In this document: piece by piece, positions 8,860 to 17,444 of the stretch
Numbering within the stretch: position 1 is the stretch's first letter
Layout of the letters: the number at the start of each line of letters is the position of its first letter
NCBI GenBank assembly: GCA_963802215.1
Contig: CAWDHQ010000002.1
Span: forward strand, 930,001 to 994,000
Direction: 5' to 3'
Source of the DNA: SHZI01 sp963802215
Lineage (GTDB): Bacteria > Pseudomonadota > Gammaproteobacteria > Steroidobacterales > GCA-2729495
Length of the DNA: 64,000 nucleotides
Position numbers and translations under genes: made by a program
Notes under the pieces: model-generated
Seen by the model: only the letters and a program-made list of their open reading frames with translations
Told to the model about the DNA's origin: nothing
Database searches by the model: none

Positions 8860-10548
8860 ATGGAAAAAGTGCACCTGCGGAAGTACGAGGCGCTGGGCCC
8901 GTTCGAGATCAAGAACGACCTGGCGAAGCTGGCAACGGCATCCGCCCAGGCCTCCGCTACCAGCTACCTGAACGCCGGGCGCGGCAATCCCAACTGGATC
9001 GCCACGGAGCCCCGCGAGGCCTTCTTCCTGCTCGGCCAGTTCGCCATCACCGAGAGCAAGCGTGTCCTCGACCTGCCCCCCGGCGTGGGCGGCATGCCCC
9101 GCAGGGAGGGTGTCGCGGCCCGGCTCGAGGCGTGGCTGGCGAAGCACGCCGACATGCCGGGCGCTGCCGTCCTCGCTGCCATGGTCCCGTGGACGGTGAA
9201 GAAGTTCGGCTTCGACGCCGATGCCTTCGTCCACGAGCTGGTGGACTCGATCATCGGCGACAACTACCCGGTGCCGGACCGGATGCTCGTCCACAACGAG
9301 CAGATCGTCCGGGAGTACCTGCAGTGGGCCATGTGCGGCGAGCCGCGCCCCAAGGGCACGTTCCACCTCTACGCGGTCGAGGGCGGCACGGCCGCCATGT
9401 GCTACATCTTCAAGACGATGAAGACCAACCGGCTGCTCAATCCGGGCGACACCATCGCCCTGGCCACGCCGATCTTCACGCCCTACCTCGAGATGCCCCA
9501 CCTCGAGGACTACGACCTCCACATCGTCAACATCCAGACGCGGCAGGAGGAGCGCTGGCAGTTCACCGAGAAGGAACTGAAGAAGCTCCTGGACCCGAAG
9601 ATCAAGGCCTTCTTCCTCTGCAACCCCGGCAATCCCAGCGCCAATGCCCTGAGCGAGGAGTCGATCGCGAAGATCGGCGCCATCCTGAAGAAGCGGCCGG
9701 ACCTGATCCTCCTGACCGACGACGTCTACGGCACTTTCGTCCCCGGGTTCCGCTCGCTGATGGGCGCGTTCCCCTACAACACCATCGGCGTCTACTCCTA
9801 CAGCAAGTACTTCGGCTGCACGGGCTGGCGCCTCGGCGTGATCGCGGTCAACGAGAAGAACATGTTTGACGACATGATCGCGCGGCACCCCGAGGCGGTG
9901 AAGAAGAAGCTGGACAAGCGCTACGGTGGCCTGACCCTGGAGCCGCGGAAGATCGCCTTCATCGACCGGATCGTCGCCGACAGCCGGGACGTGGCGCTCA
10001 ACCACACCGCCGGCCTGTCCCTGCCCCAGCAGGTGATGATGTCCCTGTTCTCGATCTACGAGCTGATGGACGAGAAGAAGGCGTACCAGAAGGCCTGCAT
10101 CGGCATCGTCAAGAAGCGGGTCTACGCAACCATCGAGGGCCTCGGGATCAAGGTCGACGAGAATCCCAACTTCGACTGGTACTACGGCATCATCGACCTG
10201 GAGTTCTGGCTGAAGAAGTACGTGGATGCCGACTGCGTGGCGTGGATCCGGAAGAACATCCACCCGCTGGACATCGTCTTCCGGCTCGCCGAGGACTACG
10301 GCATCGTGCTTTTGAACGGCGGCGGCTTCGAGGCCCCCGACTGGTCCGTCCGGGTTTCCTTCGCCAACCTGGACGATCACGTGTACGACGACATCGGCCG
10401 CGCGGTGCGGGCCATTGCCCGGGGCTACGTGCAGGCCTATGAGTCTGCGAAGGGTTCGCCGCCCGCGGGTGGCAAGGTGAAGCCGAAGGCGTTGCCGCGC
10501 CCGGTCACCAAGGCAAAGAAGAAGGCCGGCACCCGCAAGGCGCGCTAG
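8860..10548 (+). CDS. asdA: Aspartate 4-decarboxylase
   Basis: 562 residues, near the family size (~530-550) with a basic Lys/Ala/Pro tail. It converts L-aspartate to L-alanine and CO2 in the cytosol using PLP. The fold-I aminotransferase pattern is clear: FHLYAVEGGTAAMCYIFKTM near residue 170, FFLCNPGNPSANALSEES, LTDDVYGTFVPGF, and the PLP lysine at about residue 316 in YSYSKYFGCTGWRLG, with a C-terminal substrate arginine region (WSVRVSFANLDD). GGAGAG lies just upstream of the ATG. Placement directly after AspT completes a decarboxylation/antiport cycle. Confidence 0.94.
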   Translation: MEKVHLRKYEALGPFEIKNDLAKLATASAQASATSYLNAGRGNPNWIATEPREAFFLLGQFAITESKRVLDLPPGVGGMPRREGVAARLEAWLAKHADMPGAAVLAAMVPWTVKKFGFDADAFVHELVDSIIGDNYPVPDRMLVHNEQIVREYLQWAMCGEPRPKGTFHLYAVEGGTAAMCYIFKTMKTNRLLNPGDTIALATPIFTPYLEMPHLEDYDLHIVNIQTRQEERWQFTEKELKKLLDPKIKAFFLCNPGNPSANALSEESIAKIGAILKKRPDLILLTDDVYGTFVPGFRSLMGAFPYNTIGVYSYSKYFGCTGWRLGVIAVNEKNMFDDMIARHPEAVKKKLDKRYGGLTLEPRKIAFIDRIVADSRDVALNHTAGLSLPQQVMMSLFSIYELMDEKKAYQKACIGIVKKRVYATIEGLGIKVDENPNFDWYYGIIDLEFWLKKYVDADCVAWIRKNIHPLDIVFRLAEDYGIVLLNGGGFEAPDWSVRVSFANLDDHVYDDIGRAVRAIARGYVQAYESAKGSPPAGGKVKPKALPRPVTKAKKKAGTRKAR

Positions 10549-10579
10549 CAGTCCTGTCCAGATCAAAAGGAAAATCATC

Positions 10580-11677
10580 ATGAAACTCGCAGCATCAACA
10601 TCCATGAAGAGCAGCAAGGTTGCGGCGCTGGCCCTCGGCCTGGTGACGGCGTTTGCCGCCTCCTGGTCAGCAGTCGGCCAGGCGGCGGACCTGCCCCGCG
10701 TCCGCGTCCTGGCCACCGGCGGCACCATCGCCGGCGCCCAGGCGAGCTCGACGGACTACGGCTACAAGTCCGGCGCCTACGACGTGAACACCCTGATCAA
10801 CGCCGTGCCCAACCTGGGCAAGCTGGCCCAGATCAGCGGGGAGCAGGTGGCCAACATCGGCAGCCAGGACATGAACGACGAAGTCTGGCTGAAGCTGGCG
10901 AAGCGGCTGAACGCCGTGCTGGCCTCGGGCGACACGGACGCGGTCCTGATCACCCACGGCACGGACACGCTGGAGGAGACCAGCTATTTCCTGAGCCTCG
11001 TCACGAAGAGCGACAAGCCGGTCGTGATGGTCGGCTCCATGCGGCCTGCAACGGCCACCAGCGCCGACGGCCCGGGCAACATCTACAACGGCGTGGCTGT
11101 CGCAACGAGCCCGCAGGCGAAAGGGCGGGGCACGCTGGTCGCCCTCAACGACGAATTCCACTACGCCCGCAACGTCGTCAAGACGGACACCACCAGCGTG
11201 CAGACCTTCAGGAGCCTCAACCGCGGCCCCGCCGGCGTCGTCCACACGGGCAAGGTCGAGTGGTTCCAGCCCATGGACAGCAAGCTGGGCCCCCAGTCGG
11301 AGTTCTCCGTGGACGGCCTCGACAAGCTGCCACGCGTGGACATCATCTACGCCCACGCCAACATGAGTCCGGACCTGATTGACGCAGCGGTGCGCAACGG
11401 GGCGAAGGGCATCGTGATCGCCGGGGTCGGTGACGGCAACATGACCACCGGGGCGCTGGAAGCGGCGAAGAAGGCCGCGAAGGCCGGCGTGGTGGTGGTG
11501 CGGAGTACCCGCCTGCCCATGGGGCTGACCCTGCGCAACAACGAGGTCAACGACGACGAGATGGGCTTCGTAGCCTCGGGCGAGCTGAACCCGCCCAAGT
11601 CCCGGGTCCTGCTGCAGCTGGCGCTGACGAAGACGACGGACGTGAAGCGCATCCAGGCGATGTTCTACGAGTACTGA
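10580..11677 (+). CDS. ansB: Type II (periplasmic) L-asparaginase
   Basis: 365 residues with an N-terminal signal peptide (basic start, hydrophobic LALGLVTAFAASW, cleavage near VGQAADL). Both asparaginase threonine motifs are present: LATGGTIAGAQAS close to the mature N-terminus and ITHGTDTLEETSYFL about 85 residues later, followed by VMVGSMRPATATSADGPGN and the C-terminal GVGDGNMT. It hydrolyses asparagine to aspartate and ammonia in the periplasm. AAAGGA precedes the ATG. It is the last gene of the porin-led run and would feed aspartate to the antiporter three genes earlier. Confidence 0.94.
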   Translation: MKLAASTSMKSSKVAALALGLVTAFAASWSAVGQAADLPRVRVLATGGTIAGAQASSTDYGYKSGAYDVNTLINAVPNLGKLAQISGEQVANIGSQDMNDEVWLKLAKRLNAVLASGDTDAVLITHGTDTLEETSYFLSLVTKSDKPVVMVGSMRPATATSADGPGNIYNGVAVATSPQAKGRGTLVALNDEFHYARNVVKTDTTSVQTFRSLNRGPAGVVHTGKVEWFQPMDSKLGPQSEFSVDGLDKLPRVDIIYAHANMSPDLIDAAVRNGAKGIVIAGVGDGNMTTGALEAAKKAAKAGVVVVRSTRLPMGLTLRNNEVNDDEMGFVASGELNPPKSRVLLQLALTKTTDVKRIQAMFYEY

Positions 11678-11754
11678 GCTGACGGACCGGCGGGCCGGAG
11701 GTACACTGCGGCAGCAGCTGTTCCCCCGGTCCATCCCACTGGAGAATGAAGACA

Positions 11755-11976
11755 ATGAACCACGGTTTGAAGCTGGCCCTCGTCGCGGCGTCGATGACTT
11801 TCCTGGCCGCCTGTTCGAGCCCGGAGTACATCATCAGCACCACCGACGGCACGATGATCCCCACGAACGGCAAGCCGAAGCTCGACGAGGAGACCGGCAT
11901 GTACAGCTACAAGGACGCCGAGGGCCGGTCTACGTCGATCAAAAAGGACGACGTCAAGCAGATCATGCAGCGCTAG
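11755..11976 (+). CDS. YgdI/YgdR-like small lipoprotein
   Basis: 73 residues. It has a lipoprotein signal (MNHGLKLALVAASMTFLAAC) with the lipobox cysteine followed by SSPEYIISTTDGTMI. The short beta-rich mature part (TNGKPKLDEETGMYSYKDAEG..., ending IKKDDVKQIMQR) matches the YgdI/YgdR SH3-like lipoproteins, whose function is unknown. The ATG at 11755 was chosen because GGAGA is nine bases upstream; the in-frame ATG at 11746 lies almost on top of it. It lies 77 bp after the asparaginase gene and probably has its own promoter. Confidence 0.85.
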   Translation: MNHGLKLALVAASMTFLAACSSPEYIISTTDGTMIPTNGKPKLDEETGMYSYKDAEGRSTSIKKDDVKQIMQR

Positions 11977-12017
11977 GCGAAGTACGGCGCCCGGCCTGAT
12001 CCGGGAAGGGCAGTGCC

Positions 12018-13079
12018 ATGAACGACCTGCGTTACGACCTCGCGCGCACGACCCTCGGGGTAATGTTCCTCGGCGGGCTCACGCTGGCGTCCTTCTGGAT
12101 CCTCCAGCCGTTCCTGCCGGCCTTCATCTGGTCGGTGATGGTCGTCGTTGCGACCTGGCCGATGCTCCGGCGACTCGAACGCCGGTTCGGCGGCCGGCGA
12201 GGCCCGGCCGTCGCGGTCATGACGGTGGTCATGCTCATGGTCTTCGTCGTGCCCCTGGTAGTGGCGATCGGCCTGATCGCGGATCAGGCTCCCAAGGCCG
12301 CCGCCTGGGTGCAGGGGTTCGCGAGCCGGCCCCTGCCGGCGCCACCCACCTGGCTGGCCGGACTGCCGGTGGTGGGTGAGCGGGCTGCCGGGGCCTGGGC
12401 CGAGGCCGCCGCCAGCGGCCTCCCCGAGGTGGCCGCGCGTGTGGAGCCCTACACCCGGGACGTCACCCGCTGGTTGCTCACGGAGGCGGGCACCGTGGGC
12501 CTCGTGATCGTCCAGTGCCTGCTCATCGTCATCCTTTCCGCGGTCCTGTTTTCGAGCGGTGAGTCCTGGGCCCGGTGGATGCTGGACTTCGGCCGGCGCC
12601 TTGCGGGTGATCGGGGCGAGCAGTCCGTCATCCTGGCCGGCCAGGCCATTCGCGGCGTTGCGCTCGGCGTGGTCGTCACCGCGCTTATACAGTCAGCGTT
12701 GGGCGGCGTCGGCCTCGTGGTGGCGGGAGTTCCCATCCCGGGATTCCTGACGGCGGTCATGCTCGTGCTCTGCATCGCCCAGATCGGGCCCCTGCTCATT
12801 CTCCTTGCCGGCACAGCCTGGCTGTTCGCCAATGGTGAGCAGGGGTGGGGCTCGTTCATGCTGGTCTGGTCCTTCGCGGTGGGGTTGATGGACAACTTCC
12901 TCAGGCCCGTGCTCATCAAGATGGGCGCCGACCTCCCGCTGCTGCTGATTTTCGCAGGGGTGATCGGCGGACTCCTGTCCTTCGGCCTGATCGGCCTGTT
13001 CGTGGGCCCGGTCGTGCTCGCCGTGACCTACACGCTGGTAGACAACTGGGTGCACCCCGGGGAAGCCGCGCCCCCGTGA
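12018..13079 (+). CDS. AI-2E family transporter (putative permease)
   Basis: 353 residues and about eight hydrophobic segments arranged as in the AI-2E/YdiK family: two N-terminal helices (VMFLGGLTLASFWILQPFLPAFIWSVM), a central amphipathic region and a C-terminal helix cluster with PGFLTAVMLVLCIAQIGPLL and GLMDNFLRPVLIKMGADLPLLLIFAGVIGGL, the latter being the family signature. Family members include an AI-2 exporter and Na+/H+ antiporters, so the substrate is open. The stop overlaps the GTG start of the next gene by two bases, implying translational coupling. Confidence 0.9.
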   Translation: MNDLRYDLARTTLGVMFLGGLTLASFWILQPFLPAFIWSVMVVVATWPMLRRLERRFGGRRGPAVAVMTVVMLMVFVVPLVVAIGLIADQAPKAAAWVQGFASRPLPAPPTWLAGLPVVGERAAGAWAEAAASGLPEVAARVEPYTRDVTRWLLTEAGTVGLVIVQCLLIVILSAVLFSSGESWARWMLDFGRRLAGDRGEQSVILAGQAIRGVALGVVVTALIQSALGGVGLVVAGVPIPGFLTAVMLVLCIAQIGPLLILLAGTAWLFANGEQGWGSFMLVWSFAVGLMDNFLRPVLIKMGADLPLLLIFAGVIGGLLSFGLIGLFVGPVVLAVTYTLVDNWVHPGEAAPP

Positions 13080-14149
13080 GCCTGAAGCCCTCGCTGAACT
13101 GGCTGCTGGCCCTCGTGCCGGTGGCAGTCGTGCTGGAGATGCGGCACGCGGCGGCGCCCTACGTGTTCTTCGCGGCGGCCCTCGGGATCGTGCCCATCGC
13201 CGCGTTGCTCGTGCACGCGACCGAGCAGCTGGCGGTGCGCACCGGCGACGCGGTGGGCGGGCTGCTCAACGCGACCTTCGGCAACGCGCCGGAGCTGATC
13301 ATCGCCATCGTGGCGCTGAAGGCGGGCCTGATGCAGATGGTGCTGGCGTCCATCATCGGCGCCATCCTCGCCAACCTGCTGCTGGCCCTGGGGCTGGCTT
13401 TCCTGCTTGGCGGCCTTAAGAAGCACGACCAGGAGTACAACGCGGGCGCGGCGCGGGTGTACAGCAGCATCATGCTGATCACGGTCATCATGCTTGCGGC
13501 CCCCGGCGCCTTCGAGAACCTTTTCGGCGCGGAGGCTGCCACGCTGCGCTCGGACACGCTGAATGTCGGCCTGGCCGTGCTCCTCCTCGGGCTCTACGTG
13601 CTGTACCTCGTGTTCATGCTCGGGACCCACCCAGAGCTCTTCGTCAGCAAGGGCGGTGGCACGGAAGCCCACGCGGCGGAGTGGAGCGTACCGCGGGCCG
13701 TGACGACCCTGGTCGCTGCGTCCGTGGGCGCCGCTTTCATGAGCGAGATCCTCGTCGGCGCGGCGGAGGCCACCGGGGAGGCTCTCGGGATGTCCCAGGC
13801 GTTCATCGGCGTGGTGCTCCTGGCCCTCATCGGCGGCGCGGCGGAACTGGGCGCTGCGGTGACGATGGGCATCCGGGACCGCCTGGACCTCAGTATCGGC
13901 ATTGCCCTCGGTAGCTGCATGCAGATCGCGTTGTTCGTGGCGCCCGTGCTGGTGCTCGTGAGCTATTTCATTGCCCCGGTACCCCTGCGCCTCGAGTTCG
14001 GCCAGACGGCGGTGGGCGCCTTGCTGCTCAGCGTCCTGATCGGGGCTGCGGTGTGCGCCGACGGCCATTCCAACTGGTACAAGGGCGTCCAGCTGGTCGC
14101 GGTCTACCTGGTGCTCGCCCTGATCATGTACCTGGCGCCTGGGCTATGA
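13076..14149 (+). CDS. Calcium/proton antiporter, CaCA family (ChaA/Cax-like)
   Basis: 357 residues with about eleven hydrophobic helices and the two alpha-repeat signatures of cation/Ca2+ exchangers: LLNATFGNAPELIIAIVALK near residue 65 and GGAAELGAAVTMGIRDRLDLS near residue 255. An acidic/basic loop (KKHDQEYNAG) lies between helices. It likely extrudes Ca2+ (or Na+/K+) in exchange for protons at the inner membrane. The GTG at 13076 overlaps the previous stop (GTGA), supporting co-translation with the AI-2E-family permease. An upstream in-frame extension is only a shadow of that gene. Confidence 0.9.
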   Translation: MSLKPSLNWLLALVPVAVVLEMRHAAAPYVFFAAALGIVPIAALLVHATEQLAVRTGDAVGGLLNATFGNAPELIIAIVALKAGLMQMVLASIIGAILANLLLALGLAFLLGGLKKHDQEYNAGAARVYSSIMLITVIMLAAPGAFENLFGAEAATLRSDTLNVGLAVLLLGLYVLYLVFMLGTHPELFVSKGGGTEAHAAEWSVPRAVTTLVAASVGAAFMSEILVGAAEATGEALGMSQAFIGVVLLALIGGAAELGAAVTMGIRDRLDLSIGIALGSCMQIALFVAPVLVLVSYFIAPVPLRLEFGQTAVGALLLSVLIGAAVCADGHSNWYKGVQLVAVYLVLALIMYLAPGL

Positions 14150-14156
14150 TCGGCTG

Positions 14157-15059
14157 ATGACGCACTTCCGCAATGCCCTGTTGGTGGGCGCCCTGATCGT
14201 CTCGTTGCCCGTGCTCGCCGCACGCGCTCCGGCTCTGCCACCCATCACCGACCCGCCGACCGGTGAGTACCGTCCGGGCAAGTTCGTGTGGATAGACCTG
14301 GTCACGGCCGATCTCCCGGCCGCAGAGATGTTCTACGGCCAACTGTTCGGCTGGACGTTCGACCGGGTTGGCGACGGCCCGGCGCGCTACACGCTTGCCC
14401 TGCAGGCGGGCAATCCCGTCGCAGGCCTCGCTGCCCGGGAGCCGCCCCCCGGACCGGAGACGAGTGCGGTCCGCCAGGCCTGGTGGATCGCCTACATGTC
14501 GGTGGCCGACGTGGACCGGGCCGCCGCGGACGTCATCGCCAAGGGCGGCCAGACGCTGATCCCGGCGCGCACGCTGGAGGGCCGTGGCCGCATGGTCGTG
14601 CTGGCCGACCCCGACGGCGCCCCCTTCGGACTCCTGAACTCATCCAGCGGCGACCCGCCGGATTTCCGGGCCGAGCCCGGCGAGTGGATCTGGGCCGTCT
14701 ACCAGAGCGCCGACGCCGGCAGGGCCGCGGCCTTCTACCAGGACCTGGGCAACTACGAGGTGGTGCCCGGTGATCCCGTCGGCTATGCCGCGAGTTTCGC
14801 GCTGCAGGCGGAAGGATTCGCGCGGGCCAGCCTCGTCGAGATTCCGCCCGGCCGGACGGAGCTGCGTCCGGAGTGGATCTACTTCGTTCGCGTTGCCGAT
14901 GTGGCCGCGAGCACCGGGAAGGCGGTCGAGCTCGGGGGGCGCGTCATCGCGGCGCCGCGGCCCGACCTGCTGGACGGCCGCCTGAGTGTCGTCACGGATC
15001 CGGGCGGCGCCCTGCTCGGGCTGATGGAGTGGGACCATGACGACGGGGAGGGGAACTGA
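14157..15059 (+). CDS. Secreted two-domain VOC (glyoxalase-fold) protein
   Basis: 300 residues. A signal peptide (ALLVGALIVSLPVLAARA) precedes two VOC modules: residues ~38-165 (FVWIDLVTADLPAAEMFYGQLFGWTFDRVG ... GRMVVLADPDGAPFGLLN) and ~178-292 (WIWAVYQSADAGRAAAFYQDLGNYEVV ... LSVVTDPGGALLGLMEWD). VOC proteins bind a metal or small molecule; cytoplasmic relatives are dioxygenases, glyoxalases or resistance proteins, so no reaction can be assigned. The start lies seven bases after the CaCA stop. An exported VOC protein is less usual. Confidence 0.8.
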   Translation: MTHFRNALLVGALIVSLPVLAARAPALPPITDPPTGEYRPGKFVWIDLVTADLPAAEMFYGQLFGWTFDRVGDGPARYTLALQAGNPVAGLAAREPPPGPETSAVRQAWWIAYMSVADVDRAAADVIAKGGQTLIPARTLEGRGRMVVLADPDGAPFGLLNSSSGDPPDFRAEPGEWIWAVYQSADAGRAAAFYQDLGNYEVVPGDPVGYAASFALQAEGFARASLVEIPPGRTELRPEWIYFVRVADVAASTGKAVELGGRVIAAPRPDLLDGRLSVVTDPGGALLGLMEWDHDDGEGN

Positions 15060-15060
15060 C

Positions 15061-15540
15061 ATGCGCCGCGCAACCCATCCGTCCCGGGCCGCCGTCCTGA
15101 TCGCCGTGCTGGGCGTCATCGCGGCGGGGTGCTCTTCCGACGGCTACAGCGGCGGCGGCTCGTCCTCCGTCAGCTCCAGCTTCTACTACAGCAACGGCTG
15201 GTACGGGAATCCCTACTACTCCGGGTACTACCCGCCCGGCGTGGTGGTGGTGCCCCCGCCGGTGTATCCGGTCCAGCCGGGCCGCCCCGTGAGCCCGGAG
15301 CAGCCCATTGCCCGGCCGCCGGGCGGGGCAACCACGCTGCCCGCTCAGACCCCGGGCGGCGCCACGACCCTGCCGGCGCGGCCGTCCAACAACGTGGGAG
15401 CTAAACCGTCCACCCGGCCGGCGCCGTCGGCTTCCGCCTCCAGCCGCTCCCGGATGCCGTCGTCCCAGCCGCGGATGTCCTCGTCGTCCCGGGCATCCAT
15501 TCCACGGGCACCGCGCGGCGGCGGCGGCCGCCGTCGCTGA
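15061..15540 (+). CDS. Low-complexity lipoprotein of unknown function
   Basis: 159 residues. It starts one base after the previous stop. A lipobox is visible (LIAVLGVIAAGCSSD). The mature protein is rich in Gly, Ser and Tyr (SSFYYSNGWYGNPYYSGYYPPG), then in Pro with two repeats of a GGATTLPA unit, and ends with a Ser/Arg/Gly-rich basic tail. No enzymatic domain is seen. It is probably an anchored envelope protein; translational coupling with the VOC gene suggests a shared context. The gene ends at the large inverted repeat at 15545. Confidence 0.65.
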   Translation: MRRATHPSRAAVLIAVLGVIAAGCSSDGYSGGGSSSVSSSFYYSNGWYGNPYYSGYYPPGVVVVPPPVYPVQPGRPVSPEQPIARPPGGATTLPAQTPGGATTLPARPSNNVGAKPSTRPAPSASASSRSRMPSSQPRMSSSSRASIPRAPRGGGGRRR

Positions 15541-15544
15541 TCTG

Positions 15545-15636
15545 TGTAGGAGCGCCTTCAGGCGCGACCCCTTCCCGCGAGAATCGAGTCCGCGAGTCTC
15601 GAGTGGGAAGGGGTCGCGCCTGAAGGCGCTCCTACA
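15545..15636. repeat. 32-bp perfect inverted repeat (REP-like, possible bidirectional terminator)
   Basis: Bases 15545-15576 and 15605-15636 are exact reverse complements (32 bp each), separated by 28 bases. Each arm contains GTAGGAGCGCC and GGCGCGACCCCTTCCC, so each arm can itself fold (GGCGCCT-like stem). It sits between two convergent genes (stops at 15540 and 15646). Related shorter copies with GGCGCTCCTAC occur at 28221 and 43981, so it belongs to a dispersed repeat family of the REP/RAYT kind. Confidence 0.85.
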
Positions 15637-15645
15637 TCCTGATCC

Positions 15646-16230
15646 CTAGTTCAGGTCGTCGTCCTTGTAGTACTTGGTGCCCTTGGCGGTGAGCTCCGCG
15701 GCGAGCCCATCGTCCGTGATCTGGTAGAGGTACACGCCGGGCTTGATGGACACGGCGCCCTCGAGGCCACCGCCCTTGTCGCCCGTCTTCGCGGTGGCGC
15801 CAGCCTGGGCCCCCAGCTCCCATCCCGAATTGACGAACGCGTCGAAGTCGGACTTGTTCTCGAAGACCCACACCAGCCTGAATTTCTTGACGCCCATGCC
15901 CAGGCCGGCCTGGACCTCGACCATCTTCATGTAGGTAGGGGCCTTGGTCTTGTTGTTGACCGCCATGCCCTTGCCGGACCCGCCACCCGCCACGAAGATC
16001 TTCATGCCGAAGTTGCTGAACACGGCGTAGCCCGCCGACTTCGCGATGGCGGACTTCGCGCCCGGCTGGGCCGCGTACAGGCGGCTGAGGGTCTCGTCGG
16101 TGGCCTTGCGGATCTCGGCCCGCTCCTCGTCCTCCTTGGAGGCGGCGGATGTCGTCGTCGGCAGGGCGGTGAAGAGGGTGACCGTCGCAAGCAGTGCGAG
16201 ACCCCAAGTCGTGACCGTATTCTGTTTCAT
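15646..16230 (-). CDS. SYLF (Ysc84-like) lipid-binding domain protein, secreted
   Basis: 194 residues with a signal peptide (TTWGLALLATVTLFTALPTTTSAASK). The mature part matches the SYLF domain: LYAAQPGAKSAIAKSAGYAVFSNFGMKIFVAGGGSG, GLGMGVKKFRLVWVFENKSDFDAFVNSGWELGAQAG, GVYLYQITDDGLAAEL. SYLF domains bind phosphoinositides or membranes in eukaryotes; the bacterial role is unknown. The ATG at 16230 has AGGAGGA at ideal distance. A much longer upstream frame continues antisense-free through the acetate kinase gene but is a shadow. Confidence 0.9.
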   Translation of the reverse strand: MKQNTVTTWGLALLATVTLFTALPTTTSAASKEDEERAEIRKATDETLSRLYAAQPGAKSAIAKSAGYAVFSNFGMKIFVAGGGSGKGMAVNNKTKAPTYMKMVEVQAGLGMGVKKFRLVWVFENKSDFDAFVNSGWELGAQAGATAKTGDKGGGLEGAVSIKPGVYLYQITDDGLAAELTAKGTKYYKDDDLN

Positions 16231-16337
16231 TGTTCGATCCTCCTGTGACATGGGACACATTCCGTCAAATCCTGCAGCAATTGGGGCCGGATTGCACTCC
16301 TTATATATGCCCGTATCGGGGCGCACCCTGGCCCGCC

Positions 16338-17444
16338 TCAGCCCAGCCCCAGCAGCAGCCGGGTCTGCCGGGCGATCAGCAGCTCCTCGTTGGTCGGGAT
16401 CACCCACGCCGAGACCCGGCTGGGCGGGTCCGAGATGCGCGGCCCGCCGGCCTGGTTGGCGGCCGCGTCGAGCCCCATGCCCAGCCAGGCCGACGCCGCC
16501 ACGATGCGCGCCCGGATCTCCGCCGAGTTCTCGCCGATGCCCCCGGTGAACACCAGCGCGTCCAGCCCCCCGAGCACGGCGGATAACCCGCCGATCTCCC
16601 GGGCCGCGCGGTAGACGAAGTAGTCCACGGCCAGCTTCGCCGCCGCGTCGCCGCTCGCCAGCAGGTCGCGCATGTCGCTGCTGATGCCGGAGATCCCCAG
16701 CAGCCCTGACTTCCGGTAGAGCAGATCCTCCACCTGGCCGGGCGACAGGCCCAGCGCCTGGAAGAGGTGGAGGACGATGCCCGGGTCCAGGTGGCCGGGA
16801 CGGGTGCCCATGCACAGGCCGTCCAGGGGCGAGAAGCCGAAGGTGCTGTCGACGCTCCTGCCGTCCCGGAGCGCGCAGAGGCTTGCGCCGCTGCCCAGGT
16901 GCGCGACGATGACGCGGCCGCGGGCGACCGCCGGGGCAACCTCCGGCAGCACGGACGCGATGTATTCGCAGGAGATCCCGTGGAAGCCGTAGCGCCGCAC
17001 GCCCGCCTCGCGGATCTCCCGCGGCAACGGCACGATCTCGGCGACGGCAGGCTGCCCGCGATGGAAGCTCGTGTCGAAGCAGGCGACCTGCGGCACGCCG
17101 GGCAGCTGCTCGCCCAGGGCGTCGATGACGGCCAGACTGTGGGGCTGGTGGAGCGGCGCCAGCACGGCCAGCCCGCGCAGTTCCGCCAGGACTTCCGGCG
17201 TGATGACCGCCGGACCGGCATGCCGCGGGCCCCCGTGGACGACCCGGTGGCCAATGCCCAGGACGCGCGCCCAGTCCAGTTCCGTCCGCAGCCGGAGCAT
17301 CAGGATGCCGAGCGCGGCCATGCCGGTTCCCTCGACCTGACCACGGGCCGCGGCCTGCCAGGAGCCGGGGCTGGTCCGTTCGTGCACGCCGAACTTCAGG
17401 CTCGACGAGCCGGCGTTCAGGACCAGCACGCACTCCCGCGCCAC
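16338..17444 (-). CDS. ackA: Acetate kinase
   Basis: 368 residues, slightly shorter than the ~400 usual. Interconverts acetyl-phosphate + ADP and acetate + ATP (or a related acyl). Landmarks: VLNAGSSSLKFGV at the N-terminus, GHRVVHGGPRH, VACFDTSFH, RRYGFHGISCEYI, VAHLGSGASLCAL, and GLDALVFTGGIGENSAEIR. The start is GTG at 17444, directly abutting the TGA of the upstream acyltransferase gene (no spacer), so the pair is translationally coupled and works together as a phosphotransacylase-kinase module. Confidence 0.92.
   Translation of the reverse strand: MARECVLVLNAGSSSLKFGVHERTSPGSWQAAARGQVEGTGMAALGILMLRLRTELDWARVLGIGHRVVHGGPRHAGPAVITPEVLAELRGLAVLAPLHQPHSLAVIDALGEQLPGVPQVACFDTSFHRGQPAVAEIVPLPREIREAGVRRYGFHGISCEYIASVLPEVAPAVARGRVIVAHLGSGASLCALRDGRSVDSTFGFSPLDGLCMGTRPGHLDPGIVLHLFQALGLSPGQVEDLLYRKSGLLGISGISSDMRDLLASGDAAAKLAVDYFVYRAAREIGGLSAVLGGLDALVFTGGIGENSAEIRARIVAASAWLGMGLDAAANQAGGPRISDPPSRVSAWVIPTNEELLIARQTRLLLGLG

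Noticed and set aside
7867..10728. Open frame of 953 codons on the minus strand
   Set aside because: Antisense to aspT, asdA and ansB; same shadow composition and no domain or ribosome binding site.
12845..13075. In-frame upstream extension of the Ca2+/H+ antiporter
   Set aside because: Overlaps the AI-2E gene and reads as Arg/Gly-rich shadow; the GTG at 13076 with the GTGA overlap is better.
15545..15636. CRISPR-like repeat
   Set aside because: Only one inverted repeat, no direct repeats with regular spacers.
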